Shown here: positions 1 through 7,480 of the stretch, in pieces | How positions within the stretch are numbered: position 1 is the first letter of the stretch | How the letters are laid out: every line of letters begins with the position of its first letter | Assembly (NCBI RefSeq): GCF_000419605.1 | Contig: NZ_ATTI01000001.1 | Span: 2,452,501 to 2,516,500, forward strand | Origin: Sphingomonas phyllosphaerae 5.2 | Lineage (GTDB): Bacteria > Pseudomonadota > Alphaproteobacteria > Sphingomonadales > Sphingomonadaceae | Length of the DNA: 64,000 nt | Direction: 5' to 3' | Translations under genes and position numbers: made by a program | Notes under the pieces: generated by a model | Database searches by the model: none | What the model saw: only the letters and a program-made list of their open reading frames with translations | What the model was told of the DNA's origin: nothing

Positions 1-288
1 ATTGGCGAGTTCGTCGGCGACCGCGGCGGCGATGGCCGCTCCGCCCAGCATCCCGATCTTGACCGCATCGACGCCGAGATCGGTGGCGACGCTCGCCATC
101 TGCTGCCGGACGATCGCGGGGGACAGCGCGGCGATCCCCTGCACGCCAAGCGTGTTCTGCGCGGTGACGGCGGTGATCGCGGTCATCGCGTGGCCGCCGA
201 GCATCGTGACGGTCTTGATATCGGCCTGGATCCCCGCCCCGCCGCCGGAATCGGAGCCGGCGACGATCAGCACGCGCGGCATCGTCAT
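1..288 (-). CDS. thiD: Hydroxymethylpyrimidine/phosphomethylpyrimidine kinase, N-terminal part
   Basis: Phosphorylates HMP and HMP-P in the cytoplasm to give the pyrimidine half of thiamine. The first 96 residues are present; the rest lies beyond the left edge. Near the N-terminus it reads [20 protein letters not shown], the glycine-rich substrate-binding start of the ribokinase-like ThiD family, followed by [16 protein letters not shown] and VKIGML, both family hallmarks. The start codon lies in an ATGA overlap with the stop of the DUF1272 gene upstream, so the two are probably translationally coupled. Recognition is firm; the missing C-terminus (anion hole and catalytic base) cannot be checked. 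Confidence 0.93.
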   Translation of the reverse strand, partial: MTMPRVLIVAGSDSGGGAGIQADIKTVTMLGGHAMTAITAVTAQNTLGVQGIAALSPAIVRQQMASVATDLGVDAVKIGMLGGAAIAAAVADELAN

Positions 289-509
289 TCGCGGAAGCGC
301 CGTTCGGTGGCCGCGGGGTGTTGTTTCAGCACCTTGCCGAGGCGTGCCGGGCGATCGAGCAACTCGCCGCCGCAATTCGGGCAGGTGTCGTCGAGCGTGT
401 CGGCGCATTCGGCGCAGAAGGTGCATTCGAGCGAGCAGATGAAGGCCCCGGCCTCGTCGGCGGGCAGGTCCACGCCGCAGCGTTCGCAATCGGGTCGCAT
501 GTCGAGCAT
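285..509 (-). CDS. DUF1272 small zinc-ribbon-like protein
   Basis: A 74-residue cytoplasmic protein of unknown function. It begins [16 protein letters not shown] and carries eight cysteines (8, 11, 25, 29, 32, 35, 43, 46), most in CxxC pairs, which matches the DUF1272 family and implies bound zinc. It overlaps thiD by four bases (ATGA), so it probably shares the thiD transcript. A link to thiamine synthesis is only positional. No catalytic motif is visible; a metal-binding or adaptor role is inference. Confidence 0.85.
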   Translation of the reverse strand: MLDMRPDCERCGVDLPADEAGAFICSLECTFCAECADTLDDTCPNCGGELLDRPARLGKVLKQHPAATERRFRE

Positions 510-533
510 GGCGGGAGCTTTAGCGTGGGACTT

Positions 534-609
534 CCGTCATAGCGAGCACTGCGGAGCAATCGAGCGCCATTCCTGACGCGCCGGATTGCTTCGCTGCGCG
601 CTATGACGG
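534..609. repeat. Dispersed inverted-repeat element (copy 1)
   Basis: The ends are perfect inverted repeats, CCGTCATAGC (534-543) and GCTATGACGG (600-609), and the interior continues as imperfect complementary arms (GGAGCAATC against GGATTGCTTC). It fits an intergenic palindromic repeat family with other copies or half-copies near 13526, 40874, 41040, 48915 and 55339. It sits between the end of fpr and the start of the DUF1272 gene. Confidence 0.7.
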
Positions 610-617
610 CAGCGGGC

Positions 618-1448
618 TCAATCCACGAACGCGCGTTCGATCACGAACTGGCCGGGGTTGGCATTCGAACCCTCCGCAAATCCCTTGTGCTCGAGCATCG
701 AGGCGATCTCGCGGATCATCGCCGTCGAACCGCACAGCATCACGCGGTCCGTTTCGGGATCGAAGTGCGGCTCGCCTTCCAGCCCCTGGAACAACCGCCC
801 GTTCTCGATCAGCGCCGGGATGCGACCGGTGGTGTGGAAGTCCTCACGCGTGACCGCGGGGACGTAGTGGAAGCGCGTCGCGGCCTCGTCGGCGACGAGC
901 GGGTCGTCGGCCAGGCGCGCGCCGAGCTCATCGTGGAACGCCAGATCGTCGACCCGGCGGACGCCGTGGACGATCACGACCTGCTCGAACCGCTCGTACA
1001 CGTCCGGATCGCGCGCGACGCTGAGGAACGGCGCCAGCCCGGTGCCGGTCGATAACAGGAACAGTCGCTTGCCGCCGAGCAGTGCGTCGAGCACCAGCGT
1101 ACCGGTCGGCTTCTTGCCGAGATAGAGCTGGTCACCCGCCTCCACCGCCTGCAAGCGCCCGGTCAGCGGACCGCCGGGCACCTTGATCGACAGGAATTCG
1201 AGCTCCTCGGCCCATGCCGGGCTGGCGATGGAATAGGCGCGCATCACCGGCTTGGCGGGTTTGTCGTCGGTCCCGCCCTCACCGGGCAGGCCGATCATCA
1301 CGAACTCGCCCGAGCGGAAACGGAACGACGCCGGCCGCTCGACCGCGAAGCTGAACAGATGCTCGTTCCAGTGGCGCACCCATTTGACCGCGACGCTCAG
1401 GAAGGCGGTCGATTCAGGGATTAGCACTGGCGCACGCAGGTCGGTCAT
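618..1448 (-). CDS. fpr: Ferredoxin--NADP+ reductase
   Basis: A 276-residue FAD enzyme moving electrons between NADPH and ferredoxin or flavodoxin, used in redox balance and oxidative-stress defence. The FAD-binding RAYS motif is at about 70-73, and the NADP-binding run STGTGLAPFLS is at about 133-143. The C-terminus FVIERAFVD ends in an aromatic-acidic tail typical of bacterial Fpr. Length is normal for the family (about 257-280). It is a single gene followed by a dispersed palindromic repeat. The ATG start at 1448 gives a normal N-terminus. Confidence 0.93.
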   Translation of the reverse strand: MTDLRAPVLIPESTAFLSVAVKWVRHWNEHLFSFAVERPASFRFRSGEFVMIGLPGEGGTDDKPAKPVMRAYSIASPAWAEELEFLSIKVPGGPLTGRLQAVEAGDQLYLGKKPTGTLVLDALLGGKRLFLLSTGTGLAPFLSVARDPDVYERFEQVVIVHGVRRVDDLAFHDELGARLADDPLVADEAATRFHYVPAVTREDFHTTGRIPALIENGRLFQGLEGEPHFDPETDRVMLCGSTAMIREIASMLEHKGFAEGSNANPGQFVIERAFVD

Positions 1449-1551
1449 CGGCGATCCGGTCTGGAAATGAGGATTTTTTGCGAATGGTGCGCCCTATGGC
1501 GCGCGTCCGGTGGGGTCAACCATAGCTGGGCTTGGGGGCCGGCAAGCGCGC

Positions 1552-1983
1552 TCAGTCGCGTTGCGCAAGCGGCGCCTGCACGAAGCGCAGCGACACCCAT
1601 TCGGCGGCCGACGCGAGTTGCGCGACGGCATCATGCGCGCCGCTGTCGGCCACCAACGTCGCCGCAATGCGCCGCACCGCCACCGCATCGCCGTCCAGCC
1701 CGGCGGCGAACATCGCCAGCAGCGTCGCCTCCGCCTCGGTGACGTTCGCGGCACCCGGCGTGCCGAAGCGCATCCAGCGCAGCGCATGCGCGTCGAGCAA
1801 CGCCATCGCCTTCACGAAGTCGCCCAGTGCTGGCATCACGCCGCGCCACGCGAAGCCGGGCGCCAGTGCCGCACACGGACACCGCCCGGCGCGGGCCGCC
1901 GCAGTCCATTGCCGCATCGCACCGGTAAGGAAATGAAAATGCTCGTCGAGGTTCGGCGGCAGGCGGTCGACAAAGCGGTACAT
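1552..1983 (-). CDS. Conserved-looking hypothetical protein
   Basis: 143 residues, no signal peptide or membrane segment. I do not recognise the family. It starts MYRFVDRLPPNLDEHFHFL and is rich in Ala, Leu and Trp, suggesting a compact helical cytoplasmic protein. The composition and third-position GC look like real coding sequence, and it lies between fpr and uvrB without overlapping either. The opposite-strand frames over the same bases are judged less likely because they are Arg/Pro-rich. Confidence 0.6.
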   Translation of the reverse strand: MYRFVDRLPPNLDEHFHFLTGAMRQWTAAARAGRCPCAALAPGFAWRGVMPALGDFVKAMALLDAHALRWMRFGTPGAANVTEAEATLLAMFAAGLDGDAVAVRRIAATLVADSGAHDAVAQLASAAEWVSLRFVQAPLAQRD

Positions 1984-2091
1984 CGGAATACCTTGATTGC
2001 GAGTGCTTCGCAGTAGCGCAGTGAGAACGGATCGTCAACGCACGCTCTGCCTGCCCTTTCACCCGGCGACATCCGCGCCCATATTGTCGGC

Positions 2092-4275
2092 ATGGCGATC
2101 CAGATCCGCACCAACTTGGCCGAACCCGAAACCGGCGAGAACTTCGTGCCCCATCGCCCCGCCCGCCCCGCCAAGGTCGAGGGCGGCCGCCGCTTCACGC
2201 TGGTCAGCGAGTATGAACCGTCCGGCGACCAGCCCACCGCGATCCGCGAGCTGGTCGATTCGGCGCTGGCGGGCGAGAAGGACCAGGTGCTGCTGGGTGT
2301 AACGGGATCGGGCAAGACCTTCACGATGGCGAAGGTGATCGAGGCGATGCAGCGCCCGGCGCTGATCTTGGCGCCGAACAAGATCCTCGCCGCGCAGCTT
2401 TACGGCGAGTTCAAATCGTTCTTTCCCGAAAATGCGGTCGAATATTTCGTCAGTTACTACGATTATTACCAGCCTGAAGCATACGTCCCCCGCAGCGACA
2501 CCTATATCGAAAAGGAGTCGAGCATCAACGAGTCGATCGACCGGATGCGCCATTCCGCGACCCGATCGCTGCTGGAACGCGACGACGTGATCATCGTCGC
2601 CTCCGTTTCGTGCCTGTACGGCATCGGCTCGGTCGAAACCTATTCGGCGATGATCTTCGACTTGAAGAAGGGCCAGAGCGTGGATCAGCGCGAGATCGTC
2701 CGCAAGTTGGTCGCGCTGCAATACAAGCGCAACGACGCGGCTTTTCAGCGTGGCAACTTCCGCGTGAAGGGCGACAATCTCGAGATCTTTCCGTCGCACT
2801 ATGAGGACAGCGCGTGGCGCGTGTCGTTCTTCGGCGACGAGATCGAGGAGATCGTCGAGTTCGATCCGCTGACCGGCAAGAAGTCGGCGAGCCTGAACTC
2901 GATCCGCATCTATGCCAACTCGCACTACGTCACCCCCGGCCCGACGATGAAGCAGGCCGCCGACGCGATCCGCCACGAACTGACCGAGCGGCTCAAGGAA
3001 CTGGAGATCGAGGGCAAGCTGCTGGAGCGGCAGCGGCTGGAGCAGCGTACGAACTTCGACCTTGAGATGATCGCGGCGACCGGCAGCTGCAACGGGATCG
3101 AGAATTACAGCCGCTTCCTGACCGGCCGCCTGCCCGGCGAGCCGCCGCCGACGTTGTTCGAATATCTGCCCGAGAACGCGCTGCTGTTCGTCGACGAGAG
3201 CCATCAGACGATCGGGCAGATCAACGGCATGTCGCGCGGCGATCACCGTCGCAAGATCACGCTGGCCGAATATGGCTTCCGCCTTCCCTCGGCGATCGAC
3301 AACCGCCCGCTGCGCTTCAACGAATGGGACGCGATGCGCCCGCAGACGGTGTGCGTGTCGGCGACGCCGGGCACATGGGAGATGGAGCAGGCGGGCGGCG
3401 TGTTCGCCGAGCAGGTGATCCGTCCGACCGGGCTGATCGACCCGCCAGTCGAGATCAAGCCGGTCGAGGAGCAGGTGCAGGATCTGATCGTCGAATGCGG
3501 CAAGACCACTGCGCTTGGCTATCGCACGCTCGTCACCACGCTGACCAAGCGGATGGCGGAGGACCTGACCGAGTACATGCACGAGGCGGGGATCAAGGTC
3601 CGCTACATGCACTCAGACGTCGAGACGCTGGAGCGTATCGAGCTGATCCGCGACCTGCGGCTTGGCGTGTACGACGTGCTGATCGGCATCAACCTGCTTC
3701 GCGAAGGGCTCGACATCCCCGAATGCGGGCTGGTGGCGATCCTCGACGCCGACAAGGAAGGCTTCCTGCGCTCCGAAACGTCGCTGATCCAGACGATCGG
3801 CCGCGCGGCACGCAACGTCGACGGGCGCGTGATCCTCTATGCCGACCGCATCACCGGCAGCATGGAGCGCGCGATGAACGAGACCGCGCGCCGCCGCGAA
3901 AAGCAGGAGGCGTACAACCGCGAGCACAACATCACCCCGACGACGATCCGCCGCAACATCGGCGACATCATCGCGCATGTCGCGTCGAAGGATCAGGTGA
4001 CCGTCGAGATCGACGACGATCGGCCGCACATGGTGGGCCACAATCTGCGCGCCTACATCGAGGAGCTGGAGAAGAAGATGCGCAAGGCGGCGTCCGACCT
4101 CGAGTTCGAGGAAGCGGGCCGCCTGCGCGACGAGATCCGGCAGCTGGAGCAGGAAGAGCTCGGTCTGCCGGTCGAGCAGCACCGTGCGCCGGTGATGGGG
4201 CGCAGCAACGAAGGCAAGCCGGGAACGCGCAAGACACGCTTCGGGAAGGTGCAGCGGAAATTCGGCAAGCGGTAG
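2092..4275 (+). CDS. uvrB: UvrABC excision nuclease subunit B
   Basis: The 727-residue damage-verifying helicase-like subunit of nucleotide excision repair; it is loaded by UvrA and recruits UvrC. The Walker A GVTGSGKT is at about 69-76. The beta-hairpin region [12 protein letters not shown], which inserts between DNA strands, follows near 122-133. The DESH box is near 367-370, with helicase motifs V and VI further on ([18 protein letters not shown]). A C-terminal UVR domain near 655-690 contacts UvrC. About 30 extra residues precede the usual FxLxSxYxPSGDQP start, which is common in alphaproteobacteria. Single gene. Confidence 0.98.
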   Translation: MAIQIRTNLAEPETGENFVPHRPARPAKVEGGRRFTLVSEYEPSGDQPTAIRELVDSALAGEKDQVLLGVTGSGKTFTMAKVIEAMQRPALILAPNKILAAQLYGEFKSFFPENAVEYFVSYYDYYQPEAYVPRSDTYIEKESSINESIDRMRHSATRSLLERDDVIIVASVSCLYGIGSVETYSAMIFDLKKGQSVDQREIVRKLVALQYKRNDAAFQRGNFRVKGDNLEIFPSHYEDSAWRVSFFGDEIEEIVEFDPLTGKKSASLNSIRIYANSHYVTPGPTMKQAADAIRHELTERLKELEIEGKLLERQRLEQRTNFDLEMIAATGSCNGIENYSRFLTGRLPGEPPPTLFEYLPENALLFVDESHQTIGQINGMSRGDHRRKITLAEYGFRLPSAIDNRPLRFNEWDAMRPQTVCVSATPGTWEMEQAGGVFAEQVIRPTGLIDPPVEIKPVEEQVQDLIVECGKTTALGYRTLVTTLTKRMAEDLTEYMHEAGIKVRYMHSDVETLERIELIRDLRLGVYDVLIGINLLREGLDIPECGLVAILDADKEGFLRSETSLIQTIGRAARNVDGRVILYADRITGSMERAMNETARRREKQEAYNREHNITPTTIRRNIGDIIAHVASKDQVTVEIDDDRPHMVGHNLRAYIEELEKKMRKAASDLEFEEAGRLRDEIRQLEQEELGLPVEQHRAPVMGRSNEGKPGTRKTRFGKVQRKFGKR

Positions 4276-4323
4276 CCGTCTGACGATTGAGCCCCGCCGC
4301 GACGTCCGATCCAGGACCGCCGC

Positions 4324-4367
4324 GTGCCGCTCCGTCGCCGGGCGCGTGCCGCTCCGTCGCCGGGCGC
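4324..4367. repeat. Two tandem copies of a 22-bp unit
   Basis: The unit GTGCCGCTCCGTCGCCGGGC plus GC occurs at 4324-4345 and again, identical, at 4346-4367, followed by the start of a third copy (GTGCCG). It lies in the uvrB-tonB gap just before the tonB start, so copy-number slippage here would change the tonB leader and not a protein. Confidence 0.8.
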
Positions 4368-4423
4368 GTGCCGAAGTCGTTACGATCACTCCCGGTTCAG
4401 CCGCTCGCCCCTATATGGGCGGC

Positions 4424-5170
4424 ATGTATGCGCAGCCCGCCCGCGACCGGATCGGCCCCGCCCTCGCCGCCGCGGCGGTGAGCGCGGCACTCGGCTGGGC
4501 GCTGTTCGTCGGGCTTGCCGGCGCGCCGCTTCGCGAACGGATCGCGGACGGGCTGGCGGTGTTCCGCATCGATCCGCCGCCACCGCCGACGGTCGAGATC
4601 GTGCCCAGGCGCATCGTCTCGTCGCGTCCGTCGGGCCGCGCCGCCCCGCCCAATATTCGCGCGCAGGCGACGCAGGTCACCGCACCCCGCCCGGTCGTTG
4701 TCGTGCGGCTGCCGCCACCGCCGATCACCGTGACGCTCAAGCCCTTCGCGGGCAACCAGTCGACGCAGGGTGCCGCCGATCGCGCCGGGCCGGGCACCGG
4801 CGCCGGCGGGATCGGCGACGGAACCGGTAGCGGTGGCTGGGGGGACGGCGACGGCGGTGGCGGTGCCGAGACTCCGCCGGTGTGGAAGCGCGGGCGGCTG
4901 AACGATGCCGACTATCCGCGCGACCTTGGCGACGCGGGCTTTCAGGGCATCGTGTCGGTCAAGTTCCTCGTGTGGAGCGACGGGCGTGTGCGCGACTGCC
5001 TGATCGAGAAAAGCAGCGGCAATGCCGGGCTGGACGCGACGACCTGCCGGCTGATCCAGCGGCGCTTCCGCTACGATCCGTCGCGCGACGCGGAAGGGCG
5101 CCCGGTACCGGCGTGGATCGTCGAAAACCACGAGTGGATCATCGTGCCGGAACCGGCGGCCGGGGGCTGA
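4424..5170 (+). CDS. tonB: TonB-family energy transducer
   Basis: An inner-membrane protein that passes proton-motive energy from ExbB/ExbD to outer-membrane receptors. The chosen start, one of two closely spaced in-frame ATGs (4415 and 4424), gives 248 residues. An N-terminal hydrophobic anchor is followed by a Pro-rich stretch (PPPPPTVEI), a Gly/Asp-rich linker (GTGAGGIGDGTGSG) and a C-terminal TonB box domain ending in NHEWIIVPEP. The periplasmic domain carries DYPRDLGDAGFQGIVSVKF, typical of the TonB C-terminal fold. No exbBD is nearby. It may serve the siderophore receptor at 7481, though that is inference. Confidence 0.85.
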   Translation: MYAQPARDRIGPALAAAAVSAALGWALFVGLAGAPLRERIADGLAVFRIDPPPPPTVEIVPRRIVSSRPSGRAAPPNIRAQATQVTAPRPVVVVRLPPPPITVTLKPFAGNQSTQGAADRAGPGTGAGGIGDGTGSGGWGDGDGGGGAETPPVWKRGRLNDADYPRDLGDAGFQGIVSVKFLVWSDGRVRDCLIEKSSGNAGLDATTCRLIQRRFRYDPSRDAEGRPVPAWIVENHEWIIVPEPAAGG

Positions 5171-5496
5171 TCGTCGCGCGGAGCGGGCTCGACCGCGACG
5201 GCTCGGATCGTGCGATAACCGGGTGATGGACGAAGCGCGAGCCCTGGCAGCATCATCTCACGACCCGCATCATCGATCCCTCTGCTCCGCTGCGGCGGCG
5301 TTACTGCTCTTCCCGCAACCGGATTCGGCTTGTCGACCGGGTGCCAGGCCCGGATCGACGTTCTCGGTCATTGCCGCCCCCGACCTTGATCCGGCGACCC
5401 GCTATCGACCGACACGGAGGCAATAGCGCCGGATCGATGCCGGGAGACTTGAACCGGATTATCCGGACGAACGTCAGTACCGCGCCGGCGCGAGCA
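5171..5496. other. Gene-free stretch with small palindromes
   Basis: No convincing gene is seen. It contains an imperfect hairpin around 5332-5359 (GTCGACCGGG against CCCGGATCGAC) and a perfect palindrome CCGGAT-T-ATCCGG at 5454-5466. Neither is followed by a T-run. They could be the 3' ends of the convergent tonB and PRC-barrel transcripts. Confidence 0.4.
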
Positions 5497-5628
5497 TCAG
5501 CGCTCGTCTTCAGGCTCTGCGTCGACGGTCTGCGGCGGCGGGCTGCTGTTACCCTCCTCCGGAGCGTCGGGATCGGTCAGCAATTCCTCGACGGCTTCCT
5601 GCACGTCGTTCTGCTTGCGCTCGGTCAT
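5497..5628 (-). CDS. 43-residue acidic small protein
   Basis: A short ORF, MTERKQNDVQEAVEELL and onward, ending in PEDER: very acidic, no membrane segment. It has a strong ribosome site, AAGGAG, seven bases before the ATG. It starts 11 bases after the stop of the PRC-barrel gene, so the two look co-transcribed. I recognise no family. The good ribosome site, the operon spacing and the soluble charged composition make it a likely real gene; function unknown. Confidence 0.7.
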   Translation of the reverse strand: MTERKQNDVQEAVEELLTDPDAPEEGNSSPPPQTVDAEPEDER

Positions 5629-5639
5629 CGTATCGCTCC

Positions 5640-6008
5640 TTACGCGACGTTGAGATTTTCGCCCTGCACCTGATAGTAACTGGCGACGCGATCGGCGTAG
5701 GCCTGGTCGAAGATCGGGGCATTGTTCGCCCAGCTCGGCCCGCCTTCCAGCAGCCGACGGTCGATCGTCACGACATAGCGGTCACGCACCGGATCGAATT
5801 GCAGGAGCGCGAACGGCAGCGGGTAGAAGCTCTTGCCCATGCCGAGGAACCCGCCGAGGCTGAGCACCGCATGAGTTGCCTTGCCCGTCGACTTGTGGAC
5901 CATGAAGGCATGGACCGTGCCCAGATGATCGCCGTCGCGGGTGTCGACCTTCATGGTATCGCCCAGATTGGCCTGCACCAGGATCTGGGTCGGCGCGTCA
6001 TCGGCCAT
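5640..6008 (-). CDS. PRC-barrel domain protein
   Basis: 122 residues, cytoplasmic. It reads DTMKVDTRDGDHLGTVHAFM near residue 18 and THAVLSLGGFLGMGK near residue 46, the beta-barrel core of the PRC family seen in photosynthetic reaction-centre H subunits, RimM and many stress-induced proteins. It closes with SYYQVQGENLNVA. Start ATG at 6008 follows AGGAG. Upstream lies GGAAC-N17-GGTT, resembling the alphaproteobacterial EcfG stress promoter, which fits the usual stress role of these proteins. A small acidic protein follows 11 bases downstream. Confidence 0.85.
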   Translation of the reverse strand: MADDAPTQILVQANLGDTMKVDTRDGDHLGTVHAFMVHKSTGKATHAVLSLGGFLGMGKSFYPLPFALLQFDPVRDRYVVTIDRRLLEGGPSWANNAPIFDQAYADRVASYYQVQGENLNVA

Positions 6009-6045
6009 GGTCGAATACTCCTATGTTAGAACGTTCGACGCGGTG

Positions 6046-6071
6046 AACCGTCGTCCGGGTGCGGCGGTTCC
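6046..6071 (-). promoter_or_regulatory. Possible EcfG-type (general stress) promoter
   Basis: On the minus strand GGAAC (6071-6067), a 17-base spacer, then GGTT (6049-6046). The alphaproteobacterial general-stress sigma consensus is GGAAC-N16/17-CGTT, so one base differs in the -10. It lies about 38 bases upstream of the PRC-barrel ATG. Confidence 0.4.
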
Positions 6072-6118
6072 GGGGCGGACGGTTGAGCACACGCGGAGGA
6101 TCGGTCATAGCGCCGGGT

Positions 6119-6652
6119 GTGACCCGTCTACGCTCCCTCCTCGCTGCCACCGGCCTCGCGCTCGCGATCGGCGCGTGCGTGCCGCGCGCGGTGCCGCCCG
6201 CCCCCGCGCCGGCGCCGGCGCCGCCTCCCCCCGCGCCGCCTCCGGTGCCTGCGCCGGTCGTCGCCGACTGGCAGGATCGACCGTGGACGTCAGGTGCGTG
6301 GCGTTATCGCCGCGAAGCGAACGGGAGCCGCGCGAGCTATGCGGTGGCCGGCGGCGCGTCACGTGCCGAACTGCGCTGCGACCGCACGCAACGCGCGTTG
6401 TTCCTTGTCGTCCCGGGTGGCGTCCCCGGCGCGTTCACGATCCGCACCAGTGCAATGACGCGCGCGGTGGCGACACAGGTAACGACCGGCGCCACGTCCG
6501 GGATTGCGGCGCGCTTCGCGGCTGACGACCGGCTGCTGGACGCGATGGCGTTCACGCGCGGGCGCTTCACGATCGAACAGCCCGGCGCGGCGCCGCTGGT
6601 GCTGCCACCGTGGGCCGAGGTCGGGCGCGTGATCGAGGATTGCCGCGGCTGA
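6119..6652 (+). CDS. Proline-rich lipoprotein, function unknown
   Basis: 177 residues if started at GTG 6119 (an in-frame GTG at 6059 is also open). The N-terminus is a lipoprotein signal, LLAATGLALAIGAC, so the mature protein starts with a lipidated Cys. A low-complexity Pro/Ala tract follows (PPAPAPAPAPPPPAPPPVPAP), then a soluble domain with two Cys (ELRCD and EDCRG) that could form a disulphide. No named family is recognised. It is divergent from the PRC-barrel gene. The start is uncertain because GGAGGA lies 18 bases before 6119. Confidence 0.7.
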   Translation: MTRLRSLLAATGLALAIGACVPRAVPPAPAPAPAPPPPAPPPVPAPVVADWQDRPWTSGAWRYRREANGSRASYAVAGGASRAELRCDRTQRALFLVVPGGVPGAFTIRTSAMTRAVATQVTTGATSGIAARFAADDRLLDAMAFTRGRFTIEQPGAAPLVLPPWAEVGRVIEDCRG

Positions 6653-6780
6653 CCTCGCGACCGGAATCTTTGTCGCATTTCGGGCATCCGCGGGCTTGCA
6701 TCGCAGCCCGCCGCGTCGCACATTGTGGATGCGGCTTACGCAGTCGCAACTGTTATCAACCAGCGAAAGGAGGTGATCCG

Positions 6781-6837
6781 ATGTCTCATGGTTCAGCAAT
6801 GGGGTCGGTTCAGTTCGTTCGGGAGGCACGCTTCTAG
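6781..6837 (+). CDS. 18-residue peptide with extended Shine-Dalgarno
   Basis: The peptide MSHGSAMGSVQFVREARF ends at TAG 6835-6837. The GGAGG core is 7 bases from the ATG, and the pairing with the 16S tail extends over 15 bases, far more than a normal ribosome site. Such tight pairing should give strong initiation or ribosome stalling. The peptide has no membrane or signal features; its job, if any, may be regulatory. Confidence 0.5.
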   Translation: MSHGSAMGSVQFVREARF

Positions 6838-7014
6838 GACCTGGATCGCCGCTACGGGAGGATGCATCCTCTCTTCAACGTAGCGAGTGATATGGTTTCT
6901 GGAGGCCCACATGGTCTCCCGGGCTGGAGCTCTCCGGCCGCTGACCATGTCAAGGGGTTGTCGGGCATCCGTTCGCGGGCGCCCGGCAACCTCTTCTCAT
7001 ATCTGGCGTAGATG

Positions 7015-7065
7015 ATCGGTGCCGGGCTGGCGGGCGGCCCGCCTTCGGGTACGCGACCGATTTTT
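7015..7065 (+). terminator. Branched terminator-like hairpin with T-run
   Basis: Outer arms ATCGGT (7015-7020) and ACCGAT (7056-7061) enclose a GC hairpin GGCGGG-CGG-CCCGCC (7029-7043). The outer stem runs straight into TTTTT (7061-7065). This looks like the 3' end of the RNA candidate that starts near 6765. Confidence 0.5.
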
Positions 7066-7480
7066 CCAGCGACCAGGGCTGATTCGCTTATTCACTGCCA
7101 GCCCGTTCGTAAGGACTGTCAGGCAATTTCGATTTGGCGAATTCTAGGGCTGCCCTCACGCGATCGTTGGGGATCATCGCCTATTGAACTTGCATCGTTG
7201 GCTTGCGCCCTTCCGGCGGCATGAGCGATGCGCCGCCTCATGACCCTACGGGTAAGCGACTTCTGCTCCGGCCTGCTCTGAGGATCAATCGGCGCCACTA
7301 TGAGGCCGAGGGCACCGTCGACGCCGAGCGCGGTTTAGAAGCTCCGCAGGCGTAGCGCCCAAACCTGCATGTCGTCCCGCCTGATGGCACGCGCGCCCCC
7401 CGGATATGTTCGACACACGATCATCTATTGATACTCACTCGCAGCCGCGATAGGGCTCCCCTCATCAACCAAGGGGTTCT
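7066..7480. other. Gene-free leader of the siderophore receptor
   Basis: I see no supported ORF. No cobalamin-riboswitch B12 box and no clear Fur box were found by eye, though TTGATACTCACTCGCA near 7431 has weak dyad character. AAGGGG at 7470-7475 is the receptor ribosome site. Confidence 0.4.

Larger units (their letters stand above)
6765..7065 (+). ncRNA. Candidate structured RNA with an 18-codon leader ORF
   Basis: No long gene occupies this stretch. It opens with GAAAGGAGGTGATCC (6765-6779), a perfect complement of the 16S rRNA 3' end, placed ideally before ATG 6781. The next elements are a nested hairpin (GCTACG 6851-6856 with CGTAGC 6879-6884, enclosing the palindrome GAGGATGCATCCTC), a stem ACATGGTC/GACCATGT (6909-6916, 6943-6950) with an inner GGCTGG/CCGGCC stem, and an 11-bp stem GGTTGTCGGGC/GCCCGGCAACC (6956-6966, 6981-6991) capped by CCG-TTCG-CGG. 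A branched hairpin with five T residues ends it. I do not recognise an Rfam family; an sRNA, a leader or a small-protein mRNA are all possible. Confidence 0.55.

Noticed and set aside
6765..6779. Fragment of a 16S rRNA gene on the minus strand
   Set aside because: Only the 15-base anti-Shine-Dalgarno stretch matches. The bases on either side do not look like 16S (GCGGCTGGATCA expected before it) or its spacer.
7066..7480. Cobalamin riboswitch or Fur box before the siderophore receptor
   Set aside because: No B12 box and no close match to GATAATGATTATC-type Fur sites by eye; TTGATACTCACTCGCA is too weak.
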